DNA from: DAOTXS01 sp034435055 | GTDB taxonomy: Bacteria; Chloroflexota; Anaerolineae; UBA4142 | Assembly: GCA_034435055.1 (NCBI GenBank) | Contig: DAOTXS010000040.1 | Span: forward strand, 1 to 64,000 | DNA length: 64,000 bases | Direction: 5' to 3' | Shown here: positions 1 through 7,836 of the stretch, piece after piece | How positions within the stretch are numbered: the stretch's first letter is position 1 | How the letters are laid out: every line of letters starts with the position of its first letter | The notes under the pieces: model-generated | What the model saw: only the letters and a program-made list of their open reading frames with translations | What the model was told of the DNA's origin: nothing | Databases searched by the model: none | Made by a program: the position numbers and the translations under genes

Positions 1-361
1 GGGTGTTTCTTTTCGATGTAATGTTGAGGAAACACTTCTACGCACCGTCCCCTAGGGCCGTAGAACTCATTGATATAGCCCCACTACGCCCGCATACAGA
101 ACTGTTCTTCAAGAGAATCACAAGGTTCCTACGTTCAAAGAAACCAATAGACGTTGGCTACAGTTTCTTAGAAATCGATCCAGCAGGAAGACTCACGAAC
201 TCCGCCGAACTTCAGTTTCGCCTGCACTTCACGTCATACGAAGGTCTTCAGGTCCTAGCACAGAGTCACAAACTCTCACTTCAAGAAGTCAGTAAGATTA
301 CCGGCACTTCTAGGACGCTATTTCGTGCTACTCATCAGCGTTGATATCTTGTTCTTAGCCC
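1..361 (+). other. Sequence interrupting 23S rRNA (3' part of a possible intron)
   Basis: The bases from about 362 onward read as 23S rRNA beginning near E. coli position 2529, but the bases just upstream do not match the expected 23S sequence. The peptidyl-transferase stretch (E. coli about 2445-2528, with its GATAACAGG and CACCTCGATG signatures) is absent. Such an insertion in an essential rRNA would have to be spliced out, so an intron is the simplest biological explanation. The 5' half lies outside the window. I could not identify a group I core or a bulge-helix-bulge junction, and an assembly join is a real alternative. Confidence 0.45.
3..344 (+). CDS. Unrecognised open frame inside the 23S interruption, 5' truncated
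   Basis: This 113-codon frame is open from the window edge to a TGA 18 bases before recognisable 23S sequence. The GTG at its head is only the first possible start in view, and the real start may lie upstream. The protein is basic, and I see no LAGLIDADG, GIY-YIG or HNH motif in the visible part. A frame that runs almost to the 3' exon is typical of intron-encoded homing endonucleases, so the C-terminus of such an enzyme is a reasonable guess, but nothing in the residues proves it. It could also be chance coding. Confidence 0.3.
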   Translation: MFLFDVMLRKHFYAPSPRAVELIDIAPLRPHTELFFKRITRFLRSKKPIDVGYSFLEIDPAGRLTNSAELQFRLHFTSYEGLQVLAQSHKLSLQEVSKITGTSRTLFRATHQR

Positions 362-757
<396 letters not shown>

Positions 758-804
758 GAAACCTATAATCTTCTGTTCAGTTTTCTTTACAATCTAAGCG
801 CAAT

Positions 805-950
805 CAAAAACAGATTCCTCTGGTGATTGGAGCGGTGGGGAAATACCCGGTCCCATGCCGAACCCGGAAGTCAAGCCCACCAGCGCCGATGGTACTGGCG
901 GTACGCACCGCTGGGAGAGTAGGTCATTGCCAGGCAGGAATCTGTTTTTG
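805..950 (+). repeat. Perfect 15-bp inverted repeat flanking 5S rRNA
   Basis: CAAAAACAGATTCCT at 805-819 is the exact reverse complement of AGGAATCTGTTTTTG at 936-950. The two arms enclose the 5S gene, so the precursor would fold into a long stem below helix I. Long stems of this kind are RNase III-type processing sites in rRNA precursors. The cleavage role is inferred. Confidence 0.8.
819..935 (+). rRNA. 5S ribosomal RNA
   Basis: About 117 bases carry the 5S hallmarks: CCGAACCCGGAAGTCAAG in the loop B/C region and the terminal CTGGGAGAGTAGG block. Helix I forms between TGGTGAT at 821 and ATTGCCA ending at 932, with G-U pairs. It lies about 60 bases after the 23S end in the same direction, so the two are co-transcribed. 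The exact ends are estimated from helix I and the flanking processing stem. Confidence 0.93.
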
Positions 951-960
951 TTTTCTCTAA

Positions 961-1010
961 AAACGAATAAACGAATGGCGATCAACCATTCGTTTATTCG
1001 TTTTTTATTT
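961..1010 (+). terminator. Rho-independent terminator of the rRNA operon
   Basis: AAACGAATAAACGAATGG pairs perfectly with CCATTCGTTTATTCGTTT across a 7-base loop and is followed by a T run. This 18-bp stem ends the rRNA operon. It may also serve the convergent lipoprotein gene, because the loop arm is A-rich on the other side. Confidence 0.9.
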
Positions 1011-1019
1011 CAGCGACGA

Positions 1020-1946
1020 TTATTTATAACTCATCACCATCACTGTCCGTTCGCTTGGCATTTTGGTCGATGACAGCGTGAGCGATTGTCCAGTTTGCGT
1101 AACTTTCGCCGTGCTTCCGATCGCGGCGATGAAATCATCGGCAGTTGATAACACGTCGGCTAACGACGCGGAGAGCGCCGGCGTTTTGTAATGCATCGGA
1201 ATAACTACTTTGGGATTTAGTTGCGCAACAACTTGCGCGGCGTTCTTGCCATCGATGGTGTAAAATCCGCCAACGGGAATCATCACTGCATCAACATTAC
1301 CAACGGCTTTTACTTGATCGTCGTTTAACTTGTGACCCAGGTCACCCAGGTGCGCGATTTTCATCCCATCGATTTCAAACACAAACACCGCGTTCTTGCC
1401 GCGTTGTGCGCCTTGTGCTTCGTCGTGAAAGGTTTGTACCGTACGCACACGCACGCCTTTGATCGTTTGATCGATTTTCGCCCAATCGTTCCCGGCAAGA
1501 CCGCGCACGATTGTCGGACTGCCGGTAGCGAAGGTGACGTAATTGTGATCCGAATGTTCGTGACTTACGGTGACTAAATCCACGCCGTTCACGGGGGTCA
1601 GCGGATAACCCACAGCCGGTGCTATCGGATCGAGAAGCGCAGTTAGCCCGGTGCTGGTGGTGAGAATGAAACTGGGATGCCCAAGCCACGTGAGCGTGGC
1701 GGTAATTTCTTTGACCGGCGTTGCGGTAGGCGGAACGGTGGTTGCAGTTGGCGCGAGTGTTGCCGTTGGCGGAACCGACGTTGGCGCAGTTGTCGCGGTG
1801 GGCGGCACACGCGTTGGCGCAACAGTTGCAGTTGGCGGTAACGGTGTTGCTGTCGGTGCGGGCGTTGGTGTGGGCGATGCGCAACTTGCAACGGTCAGCA
1901 CAATTGCTAGAACGAGAACGGGACGAAAGAAATTCTGTGTGTTCAC
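1020..1946 (-). CDS. Lipoprotein with metallo-beta-lactamase fold (UlaG-like)
   Basis: The 308-aa protein starts with a lipoprotein signal (VASCAS lipobox), then a Pro/Thr/Ala spacer of about 50 residues made of PTAT/PPTAT units, then a metallo-beta-lactamase domain. The metal motif SHEHSDH is intact, and HLGDLGH and MHYKTP resemble the UlaG/L-ascorbate-6-phosphate lactonase branch. The protein should sit on the outer face of the membrane and hydrolyse a small ester, lactone or phosphodiester; its substrate is unknown. The GTG start is chosen because AAGGAG lies 7 bases upstream. It is divergent from the DUF309 gene. Confidence 0.85.
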   Translation of the reverse strand: MNTQNFFRPVLVLAIVLTVASCASPTPTPAPTATPLPPTATVAPTRVPPTATTAPTSVPPTATLAPTATTVPPTATPVKEITATLTWLGHPSFILTTSTGLTALLDPIAPAVGYPLTPVNGVDLVTVSHEHSDHNYVTFATGSPTIVRGLAGNDWAKIDQTIKGVRVRTVQTFHDEAQGAQRGKNAVFVFEIDGMKIAHLGDLGHKLNDDQVKAVGNVDAVMIPVGGFYTIDGKNAAQVVAQLNPKVVIPMHYKTPALSASLADVLSTADDFIAAIGSTAKVTQTGQSLTLSSTKMPSERTVMVMSYK

Positions 1947-2042
1947 GGTGAACTCCTTGCTGTGCGAAATTTGTTTTCATTCTAATCCAGATTTGCCCAC
2001 AAATCAAGATTTTTCTTGCACGATTATTAGAGCAAAGAATTG

Positions 2043-2071
2043 TTGACACACTTTCCTCGATAGAGTAAAAT
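2043..2071 (+). promoter_or_regulatory. Sigma70-type promoter for the DUF309 gene
   Basis: TTGACA and TAAAAT are separated by 17 bases. The expected start point falls about 3 bases before the GTG used for the next gene, so the message would be nearly leaderless. Confidence 0.7.
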
Positions 2072-2080
2072 GACCGCGCT

Positions 2081-2482
2081 GTGGAAAATTCGCGTTGGCG
2101 CGAACCGGCATCCGCGCAAATGATTTTCGCTTTTGAACAGTTCAATCGCGGCGAGTTCTGGGCGCAACACGAAACGCTGGAAATCATCTGGCGCGCCGAG
2201 ACCGACGAATCAATGCGAAATTTTTACAAAGGCATCCTGCAAGTCGGCGTCGGTTTTTACCACATTACCCGGCGGAATTACAACGGAGCAGTCAAAGTAT
2301 TGTCGCGCGGCATCAACTACCTCAAACCGTACGCGCCACGCTGTCGCGGCGTCGATGTGGCACGCTTGATCGACGAAGCGACGCGCGTGCTGGCACAAGT
2401 GCAAACGCTCGGCGCGGCATGTATCGGCGAAATGGATGTGACGCGTCTGCCGCGCGTGCATTACGAAAAGATGTCATCCTGA
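2081..2482 (+). CDS. DUF309 domain protein
   Basis: The 133-aa protein carries the DUF309 core: FNRGEFWAQHETLEIIWR followed by a helical stretch with FYKGILQVGVGFYH. DUF309 proteins are small all-helical proteins of unknown function, widespread in Chloroflexota, Cyanobacteria and Firmicutes. The GTG start gives almost no leader downstream of the promoter. An ATG at 2120 would begin just before the conserved core but has no clear ribosome-binding site, so the start is uncertain. The product should be cytoplasmic. Confidence 0.85.
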   Translation: MENSRWREPASAQMIFAFEQFNRGEFWAQHETLEIIWRAETDESMRNFYKGILQVGVGFYHITRRNYNGAVKVLSRGINYLKPYAPRCRGVDVARLIDEATRVLAQVQTLGAACIGEMDVTRLPRVHYEKMSS

Positions 2483-2505
2483 GCGTCAGCGAATGATGAA
2501 GTAAA

Positions 2506-2540
2506 TCGAAAATCCCAAATCTAAAATCGAAAATGGAGTA
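2506..2540. repeat. Heptamer tract, AAATCNN type
   Basis: Five successive 7-base units (AAATCGA, AAATCCC, AAATCTA, AAATCGA, AAATGGA) fill the gap between the DUF309 and ferredoxin genes. The last unit supplies the GGAGT ribosome-binding site of the ferredoxin. Confidence 0.75.
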
Positions 2541-2543
2541 ACT

Positions 2544-2789
2544 ATGGCTTATGTCATCGCCGAACCCTGTATCGGTGTAAAAGATAAAGCGTGCGTCGCG
2601 GTTTGTCCAGTCGATTGCATTCACGGGACCGACGCCGACGAGATGCTCTACATTCAGCCAGACGAATGCATCGATTGCGGTGCGTGCGTGCCGGAATGTC
2701 CGGTCAGCGCGATCTTTCCGGCGGATGAAGTGCCGCCGCAATGGAAATCGTTCATCCAAAAGAACGCCGATTATTTCAAGAAAAAGTGA
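2544..2789 (+). CDS. Seven-iron ferredoxin [3Fe-4S][4Fe-4S]
   Basis: The 81-aa electron carrier closely resembles the Thermus-type seven-iron ferredoxin. The first cluster motif is C9-x7-C17-x3-CP with no second cysteine (CIGVKDKAC), the [3Fe-4S] arrangement. The second is C42-x2-C45-x2-C48-x3-CP (CIDCGACVPECP), a [4Fe-4S] site. The C-terminal PPQWKSFIQKN segment is also typical of the group. It is soluble and low-potential; partners such as 2-oxoacid:ferredoxin oxidoreductases are not encoded nearby. GGAG lies 5-6 bases before the ATG. Confidence 0.93.
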   Translation: MAYVIAEPCIGVKDKACVAVCPVDCIHGTDADEMLYIQPDECIDCGACVPECPVSAIFPADEVPPQWKSFIQKNADYFKKK

Positions 2790-2803
2790 TTCGCCGTGCG
2801 CGT

Positions 2804-2831
2804 TTGCATCGTACGGATAGTTGGCTATAAT
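2804..2831 (+). promoter_or_regulatory. Candidate promoter for the DinB-like gene
   Basis: TTGCAT and TATAAT are separated by 16 bases, about 33 bases upstream of the start codon. Confidence 0.5.
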
Positions 2832-2863
2832 AACTGCAACGCCGCGCGTCACTTGGAGGATTG

Positions 2864-3358
2864 ATGAACCGCCGACGCAAAACTTTGATCGATCGCTTGG
2901 AGCAAAGTGGCAAGGAATACCTCACGTACTTGGCGCAACTTTCGGCGGAAGAAGTGAACGCCAAACCCGCGCCAACCGAGTGGAGCATCCACCAAGTTGC
3001 CGCGCACATGCGCGATTGCGAGACGCACGTTTTTCTCCGTCGCGTCGAACGCGCCCTCGCCGAGGAACACCCCGCGTTTCAAAATTTCGATCAGGACGAG
3101 TACTGGAAAACGCACGGCTATTCGCCGGACGAACCGCTCAAGAAAATCATCGCCGATTTCCGGCGCGACCGGCGCAAATTGGTGCGCGCGTTGCGCGCCG
3201 CGCCCGATGCCGCGTGGAAAAATTGGGGCAAGCATTCGGCGTACGGCAAAGTCACGCTCGATTGGCTGGCGATGCACTGTTATCATCACACGCTCGAACA
3301 CGTTGCGCAAATGGGGTACGCGCGCGAAAAGGAATTGCTCAAAGAATTGAATCGATGA
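2864..3358 (+). CDS. DinB/YfiT-like metal-binding four-helix protein
   Basis: The 164-aa protein has the DinB superfamily layout: a first histidine in HQVAAHMRDCE near residue 45, and a late HCYHHTLEH motif near residue 145 that completes a three-histidine metal site. Members include thiol-dependent transferases and many proteins of unknown role, so no substrate is assigned. The ATG is preferred over the TTG three bases earlier because GGAGGA abuts the TTG directly. It runs into the LiaF-like gene 14 bases downstream and probably shares its message. Confidence 0.8.
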   Translation: MNRRRKTLIDRLEQSGKEYLTYLAQLSAEEVNAKPAPTEWSIHQVAAHMRDCETHVFLRRVERALAEEHPAFQNFDQDEYWKTHGYSPDEPLKKIIADFRRDRRKLVRALRAAPDAAWKNWGKHSAYGKVTLDWLAMHCYHHTLEHVAQMGYAREKELLKELNR

Positions 3359-3371
3359 CAAGGAGGTCGCG

Positions 3372-3923
3372 ATGTCGCGTTTGAATTCGTTCGAAGTCAT
3401 CATCGCTTTGTTGTTTATCGTTTTTGGTTTTCTCTTGCTTGCCAGCAACCTCGGTCTGTTCGCGTTCGATTGGAGTATGGTTTGGGCGTTGATCTTGATT
3501 GCGTTGGGCGGTTGGTTCATTTGGCGCGCGTTTCAACCTCAGCCGTTTGTCGCACAACCCGGCGCGGCGTACGGTTTTGGTGATTATCATCCCGACCTCG
3601 CTGGCAAAGAAATCCGCAAGGAAAATTTCTCGCACGGGTTTGGCGATTTTGATCTTGATCTGACGCACGCGGTCTTTCCCGATGGCACGAATAGTGTGCG
3701 CGCCTCGCACGGCTTTGGCGATGTAACGGTGATTCTCCCGCGCGATCTCGCGGTACGCGTGAAAGCGAGCGGCGGGTTTGGCGATGTCCACGTTTTCGGG
3801 CAACGCTCGGAAGGGATAGGTCCCGTACTAACTTTCCAATCCGATGATTATGCGACTGCCGCGCGCAAACTGGATTTGGAAGTGAGTTTCGGCTTTGGCG
3901 AAGCGAAGGTTGTGCGTGCGTAA
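3372..3923 (+). CDS. LiaF-like membrane protein (cell-wall stress type)
   Basis: The 183-aa protein has two N-terminal transmembrane helices (about residues 8-28 and 34-52) and a beta-rich C-terminal domain. In that domain the phrases HGFGDFDLDL, HGFGDVTVILP, GGFGDVHVF and FGFGEAKV repeat. This is the pattern of the C-terminal domain of LiaF/VraT-type proteins, which act as sensors or inhibitors in envelope-stress signalling. No LiaRS-type two-component pair is adjacent, so a signalling role is only inferred. AAGGAGG precedes the ATG. Confidence 0.8.
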   Translation: MSRLNSFEVIIALLFIVFGFLLLASNLGLFAFDWSMVWALILIALGGWFIWRAFQPQPFVAQPGAAYGFGDYHPDLAGKEIRKENFSHGFGDFDLDLTHAVFPDGTNSVRASHGFGDVTVILPRDLAVRVKASGGFGDVHVFGQRSEGIGPVLTFQSDDYATAARKLDLEVSFGFGEAKVVRA

Positions 3924-3927
3924 TTGC

Positions 3928-3993
3928 TAGCCGCAGAAACGCGCAGAAGTACACAGAAAAATTTCCGCGTGATTTCGCATTTTTCTGCGGCTA
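3928..3993. repeat. Palindromic intergenic element, CCGCAGA type
   Basis: TAGCCGCAGAAA and TTTCTGCGGCTA form the ends of an imperfect palindrome between two genes. Its interior (CGCAGAAGTACACAGAAAA) resembles the other CAGA-rich palindromes at 37446 and 52220. Confidence 0.6.
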
Positions 3994-4025
3994 AAGATTT
4001 TGCAATCATCAACGGAGATGAGACG

Positions 4026-4799
4026 ATGAATTACGAAACGATTATTGTTTCGATTGAAGATGCCGTTGGCTTGATTCAACTCAATCGTCCCAAAGTGTTG
4101 AACGCGCTGAACAGCCAAGTGATGACGGAATTAGGACACGCGTTCGCGGAATTTGAATCGAACGAAGCGATTCGTTGCATCGTGATTTACGGAAGCGAGC
4201 GCGCGTTCAGTGCCGGCGCAGACATCGATCAAATGAAATCCGCCACGCCGGTCGATATGTTGAAACGCGATTGGATTGCGGCGTGGGACAAGCCGCGCAA
4301 AATGACCAAGCCGGTCATCGCGGCGGTGAGCGGGTACGCGCTTGGCGGCGGTTGCGAATTGGCGATGGCGTGCGACATGATCATCGCGTCGGAATCGGCG
4401 CAGTTTGGTCAGCCGGAAATCAACATCGGCGTGATTCCCGGCGCGGGCGGCACGCAACGCCTCACGCGCGCCATCGGCAAATCGCGCGCGATGGAAATGT
4501 GTCTCACCGGCAAATTTATGAACGCCAAAGAAGCGGAAATGCGCGGGCTGGTTTCGCGCGTCGTGCCGGTCGAATCCTATCTTGAAGAGGCAAAAGCGCT
4601 CGCGCGCGAAATTGCGTCCAAAGCGCCGGTCGCCGTGCAGTTTGCGAAAGAATGTGTGAACAAGGTTTTTGAAATGCCGTTGGAAGAGGGCTTGAATTAC
4701 GAACGCCGCCACTTTTATTTCTTGTTCTCGACCGAAGATCAGCGCGAAGGAATGACGGCGTTCGTCGAAAAACGCAAGCCAGTTTGGAAAGGGCACTAG
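4026..4799 (+). CDS. Enoyl-CoA hydratase (crotonase family)
   Basis: The 257-aa crotonase should add water to trans-2-enoyl-CoA in fatty-acid or amino-acid degradation. The CoA/oxyanion motif AFSAGADI is present, as are both catalytic glutamates: one in GGGCELAMACD (near residue 115) and one in GQPEINIGVIPGAGGTQRL (near 135). The ATG is preceded by GGAGATGAG; a longer frame exists upstream but it crosses the palindromic element. The stop codon overlaps the GTG of the next gene (TAGTG), so the downstream genes are probably translationally coupled. Confidence 0.92.
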   Translation: MNYETIIVSIEDAVGLIQLNRPKVLNALNSQVMTELGHAFAEFESNEAIRCIVIYGSERAFSAGADIDQMKSATPVDMLKRDWIAAWDKPRKMTKPVIAAVSGYALGGGCELAMACDMIIASESAQFGQPEINIGVIPGAGGTQRLTRAIGKSRAMEMCLTGKFMNAKEAEMRGLVSRVVPVESYLEEAKALAREIASKAPVAVQFAKECVNKVFEMPLEEGLNYERRHFYFLFSTEDQREGMTAFVEKRKPVWKGH

Positions 4800-5170
4800 T
4801 GTCTGAACCTGTAGAACCCGAAACGATTACGATTGTCGAAGGCCCGACGCCGGAATTTCACATCGATATTAATCCGTGGTCGTTGTCGATTTTGGAAGGC
4901 AAGTCGGCGTACCTCACCGCCGCGTGCCAAGTGCGTTCGTTTAACGGCCAGAAATTGATGGAACGTTGTCAACGTGCGTGGCGCACGCAACGCGCAACGA
5001 TGCTCGATTACAAACAAAGCGACGGGTTGCGCCGCCAAGTGGAAATCGTCAGCGCACAGTTGGAAAAAATCGACGGCGTCGATGTGTTGAATTTGTGGGT
5101 GCGCCAACCGGTGCGGATGCTCATCAACTTTGACGACAGCGACAGTTCACTGCCTTTGAGCGACGCATGA
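4799..5170 (+). CDS. Conserved hypothetical protein between crotonase and oxidoreductase
   Basis: I do not recognise the family of this 123-aa soluble protein. It has an acidic N-terminus and a middle section rich in Arg/Gln, with no membrane segment or metal motif. The GTG start overlaps the crotonase stop by one base; an in-frame ATG 15 bases earlier is also possible. Its stop overlaps the ATG of the Gfo/Idh gene. The tight overlaps on both sides show it is translated as part of this operon. Confidence 0.7.
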   Translation: MSEPVEPETITIVEGPTPEFHIDINPWSLSILEGKSAYLTAACQVRSFNGQKLMERCQRAWRTQRATMLDYKQSDGLRRQVEIVSAQLEKIDGVDVLNLWVRQPVRMLINFDDSDSSLPLSDA

Positions 5171-6252
5171 AAAAAATTCGCGTCGGGATCATTGGCACGG
5201 GCTGGGGGCAATTGCAGATCGAATCATTTCGCCGCGCGCGCGAGTACGAAGTTGTCGCGTTGTGCGATCACGATGAAACCCGGCTCAACGCCGTTGCCAA
5301 GCAATCCAAAGTTGAGCAGACCTTCATCGATTATCACGACCTTGTCGCGTCGAAAGAAATCGATTTGGTCAGCGTCGCCGCGCCGCCCGACGTGCATCAA
5401 GCGATGGCGCAAGCCGCAATCGATGCCGGTAAACACGTCCTCGTCGAAAAGCCGGTCGCGCTCGCAATCGATGATGCGCGCGCGTTGTGGCAAGCGGCGG
5501 AGCAAAAACGGATCGCGCACGCCGTCGATTTTGAAATGCGGTATTTGCCCGCGCTGGCGTACACCAAAGAATTGATCGACGAAAACTATCTGGGTGAACT
5601 TTTGCGCGTCGATGTTACGATGGGAATGGCGCAACCGTGGGGCGTGCACGGGAATTGGGCGGCGGATGACGCGCGCGGCGGTGGAATTCTGTGGGAACTC
5701 GGCGCGCATTTTATCGACACGTTGCTGTGGTGGTTCGGTGATGTCGATGCGGTGATGGCAAATCGACGCACACATTTTCCGTCGCTCAAAATTCCGACGT
5801 TCGATCCAACGTTGAAGGAAACGATTCTCGTCAAAAAATCGGTGACGAGCGATGATGCGTTTTGGTCGGTGCTACGTTTTGCGCGCGGTGGTGAAGCATT
5901 GCTGAATTTTGTGACCGGCTCGCGCCACGAAATCGGTTGGACGATCAGCGCATACGGTTCGCTCGGTACGTTGGTGGTGCAAAGCGGGCAACTCATCGGG
6001 ATGCGCGACGGCGACCGTGAGATGGCAATTCTGCCGATTCCCAAACGGCTGGAGTTGGGCGATAATCCCAAAGACCCATTGATGTGGAGTATGGCGCGCC
6101 TCGCCGAAAATTTGGCAACCCAAATCAATCGCGAGCGCGAAGTGAAACCGTTTCCGGATTTTCGCGCGGCGATTGCTGTTGCAAAAGTCGTCGATGCCAT
6201 TCGCCAAGCATCGGACACGCGCGGGTGGGTGAAATTAGAGTCAGGGGATTGA
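5167..6252 (+). CDS. Gfo/Idh/MocA family NAD(P)-dependent oxidoreductase
   Basis: The 361-aa protein has an N-terminal Rossmann fold with GIIGTGWGQLQ at residues 7-17 and the family motif VEKPVALAIDDA near residue 95, whose EKP lysine is the conserved catalytic/substrate residue. The C-terminal alpha/beta domain contains GGGILWELGAHFIDTLLWW, with the HFID histidine used in catalysis. Members oxidise or reduce sugars, inositols and related polyols; the substrate here is not predictable. It overlaps the previous gene by ATGA and is followed by a GTCATT palindrome. Confidence 0.9.
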   Translation: MKKIRVGIIGTGWGQLQIESFRRAREYEVVALCDHDETRLNAVAKQSKVEQTFIDYHDLVASKEIDLVSVAAPPDVHQAMAQAAIDAGKHVLVEKPVALAIDDARALWQAAEQKRIAHAVDFEMRYLPALAYTKELIDENYLGELLRVDVTMGMAQPWGVHGNWAADDARGGGILWELGAHFIDTLLWWFGDVDAVMANRRTHFPSLKIPTFDPTLKETILVKKSVTSDDAFWSVLRFARGGEALLNFVTGSRHEIGWTISAYGSLGTLVVQSGQLIGMRDGDREMAILPIPKRLELGDNPKDPLMWSMARLAENLATQINREREVKPFPDFRAAIAVAKVVDAIRQASDTRGWVKLESGD

Positions 6253-6283
6253 CAGACCACATCAAAAAATAAAAAACACTTTT

Positions 6284-6364
6284 GTCATTGCGAGCGAAGC
6301 GAAGCCATCTCTCTAGTGTCTTTTGAAAGATTGTTTTGCCGCAAAAATCGCGGCTCGCAATGAC
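6284..6364. repeat. GTCATT palindrome, copy 1
   Basis: An 81-base element starts with GTCATTGCGAGCGAAGCGAAG and ends with CGGCTCGCAATGAC, giving inverted terminal repeats of about 11 bases. It shares its interior phrase TCTTTTGAAAGATTG with copy 3 at 59566. Confidence 0.8.
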
Positions 6365-6381
6365 ATGGGAAGGTTGACACA

Positions 6382-7176
6382 ATGTCGTATTCAACCTTGT
6401 TTTTCGACAAAGCCGATAACGTTGCAACGATCACACTCAATCGGCCGGACAAGAGCAACGCGTTCGATGCAACGATGGCGGATGAGCTGATCGATGTGCT
6501 GAAAAATATCGAGCGGGATGCGGACGTGCGTGCGATTGTCATCACCGGCGCGGGCAAACATTTTTGCGCGGGGCAAGATTTGTCGTCGTTGCTGGACCAG
6601 TATCAGTCGCCCGGCGCCGTCAAGTTTGCGGAACATTTGCGCCGCACGTACAACGTCATCGTCGCGCGCATTCGCGCCATCGAGAAACCGTTCATCGCGG
6701 CGGTCAACGGCGCGGCGGCGGGCGCGGGCTTGGGGCTCGCGTGCGCGTGCGATTTGCGGTACGCCTCGACGAGCGCGAAATTCCGAATGGCGTTCATCGG
6801 GATTGCGCTTGCGCCGGATTCCGGCTTGGCGTCTTTGCTTCCGCGCCTTATCGGTTTTGGACGCGCCACCGAAATGGCGTTGACGAATGAATTGATCGAC
6901 GCGGAACGGGCGTTGCAGTTTGGATTGGTGAATCGCGTTTTTCAACCGGACGAATTGATGCCCAAGACACTTGAATTCGCCAAGCAACTTGCGCACGCGC
7001 CGACGCGTAGCATTGGTTTGACCAAGCGCGTGTTCAATCGCGCAATGACGGCGGATTTGAACGAAACGCTAGAATACGAAGCGATGATTCAAGAAATCGC
7101 CGGGCATACGCAGGATCATTTGGAAGGCGTCAAAGCATTTATCGAAAAACGTCCACCGAATTTCAAAGGCAAGTAA
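6382..7176 (+). CDS. PaaG-like enoyl-CoA isomerase/hydratase
   Basis: The 264-aa crotonase-fold protein keeps the oxyanion motif HFCAGQDL but lacks the first catalytic glutamate: the GGGxE position reads AAGAGLGLACACD. The second catalytic region reads GIALAPDSGLASLLPRLIG, with the APDSG aspartate typical of PaaG, the ring-1,2-epoxyphenylacetyl-CoA isomerase. An isomerase rather than a hydratase is therefore favoured. No other paa genes are seen here, so the substrate may differ. The gene is separated from the Gfo/Idh gene by a palindromic repeat. Confidence 0.85.
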   Translation: MSYSTLFFDKADNVATITLNRPDKSNAFDATMADELIDVLKNIERDADVRAIVITGAGKHFCAGQDLSSLLDQYQSPGAVKFAEHLRRTYNVIVARIRAIEKPFIAAVNGAAAGAGLGLACACDLRYASTSAKFRMAFIGIALAPDSGLASLLPRLIGFGRATEMALTNELIDAERALQFGLVNRVFQPDELMPKTLEFAKQLAHAPTRSIGLTKRVFNRAMTADLNETLEYEAMIQEIAGHTQDHLEGVKAFIEKRPPNFKGK

Positions 7177-7232
7177 GAAATCCCAAATACCAAATCTCAA
7201 TTTCCAACTTCCAACTTCCAACTTCCAACTTC
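7177..7232. repeat. Heptamer tract, CAAATCN to CAACTTC
   Basis: Eight consecutive 7-base units run GAAATCC, CAAATAC, CAAATCT, CAATTTC and then CAACTTC four times. The unit changes along the tract while the 7-base step is kept. Confidence 0.85.
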
Positions 7233-7252
7233 TATCATGACATCCAGGAGGC

Positions 7253-7687
7253 ATGATGGCTGACCGCAAAACGCAAAAATTGCTCGAAGGTTTGCAGAGT
7301 GATCTGGAACGTGAAATCAAAGCGATGCTGCAATATACGTATCAAGCGTCGATGTTGCTTGGCGTGGGGTCGTTGAGTATTAGTCCCTATCTGCGTCAAG
7401 AAGCGGCGGACGAATTAAGGCACGTCGGCTTTTTGTGTGATCAAATTGTTGGCTTGGGCGCAACACCGAAATTGACAACGCACAAGTTCAGTGAGGTACG
7501 TGAACTCAAGACGATGCTCGAACACGATCTCGATCTGGAACGCGAAGCGATTCTGGAATATCGTGAACGGGTCAAGCAAGCGGAGACCGCCGGCGAAATC
7601 GGTTTGAAGGTTCGTTTGGAAGCGTTGATCGCCGAGGAAACCGATCACGTTCGACAGTTGGAACGCATTCTGCGCGGCTGGCAATAA
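7253..7687 (+). CDS. Ferritin-like diiron protein
   Basis: The 144-aa, all-helical protein matches a four-helix ferritin-like domain. Carboxylate/histidine ligands appear in an early LEREIKAMLQY helix, in EAADELRHVGF (ExxH), in LEREAILEYRERV and in EEETDHVRQLE-like EETDHVRQLE (ExxH). This is the diiron pattern of bacterioferritin-like and rubrerythrin-like proteins, used for iron storage or peroxide defence. There is no rubredoxin domain and no haem-ligand methionine that I can assign. AGGAGG stands 4-7 bases before two adjacent ATG codons. Confidence 0.82.
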   Translation: MMADRKTQKLLEGLQSDLEREIKAMLQYTYQASMLLGVGSLSISPYLRQEAADELRHVGFLCDQIVGLGATPKLTTHKFSEVRELKTMLEHDLDLEREAILEYRERVKQAETAGEIGLKVRLEALIAEETDHVRQLERILRGWQ

Positions 7688-7715
7688 TCCCGGGTAAATT
7701 GCGATGAATCTTTCT

Positions 7716-7792
7716 GCAAGGGGGCAGAGGCGCACACGGCAGAGATAAAACTCTCGCTTGTTCGTTTGCGCCTCTGTTCCCTTGCTTTTTTG
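7716..7792 (+). terminator. Long palindrome ending in a T run
   Basis: GCAAGGGGGCAGAGGCGCA pairs imperfectly with TGCGCCTCTGTTCCCTTGC, followed by TTTTTT. It can terminate the ferritin-like gene and has the same look as the other palindromic intergenic elements. Confidence 0.65.
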
Positions 7793-7836
7793 TTTCAGAA
7801 TAAGGTATAATCACGCCACATCGATTTGAGGTCATT

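Noticed and set aside
2..344. LAGLIDADG homing endonuclease in the 23S interruption
   Set aside because: The position suits such a gene, but no LAGLIDADG, GIY-YIG or HNH motif is visible in the part that lies in the window, so the name was not used.
1651..2046. Val/Gly-rich open frames opposite the lipoprotein spacer
   Set aside because: They are antisense shadows of the PTAT repeats; the same effect occurs opposite the spacers at 33895 and 55721.
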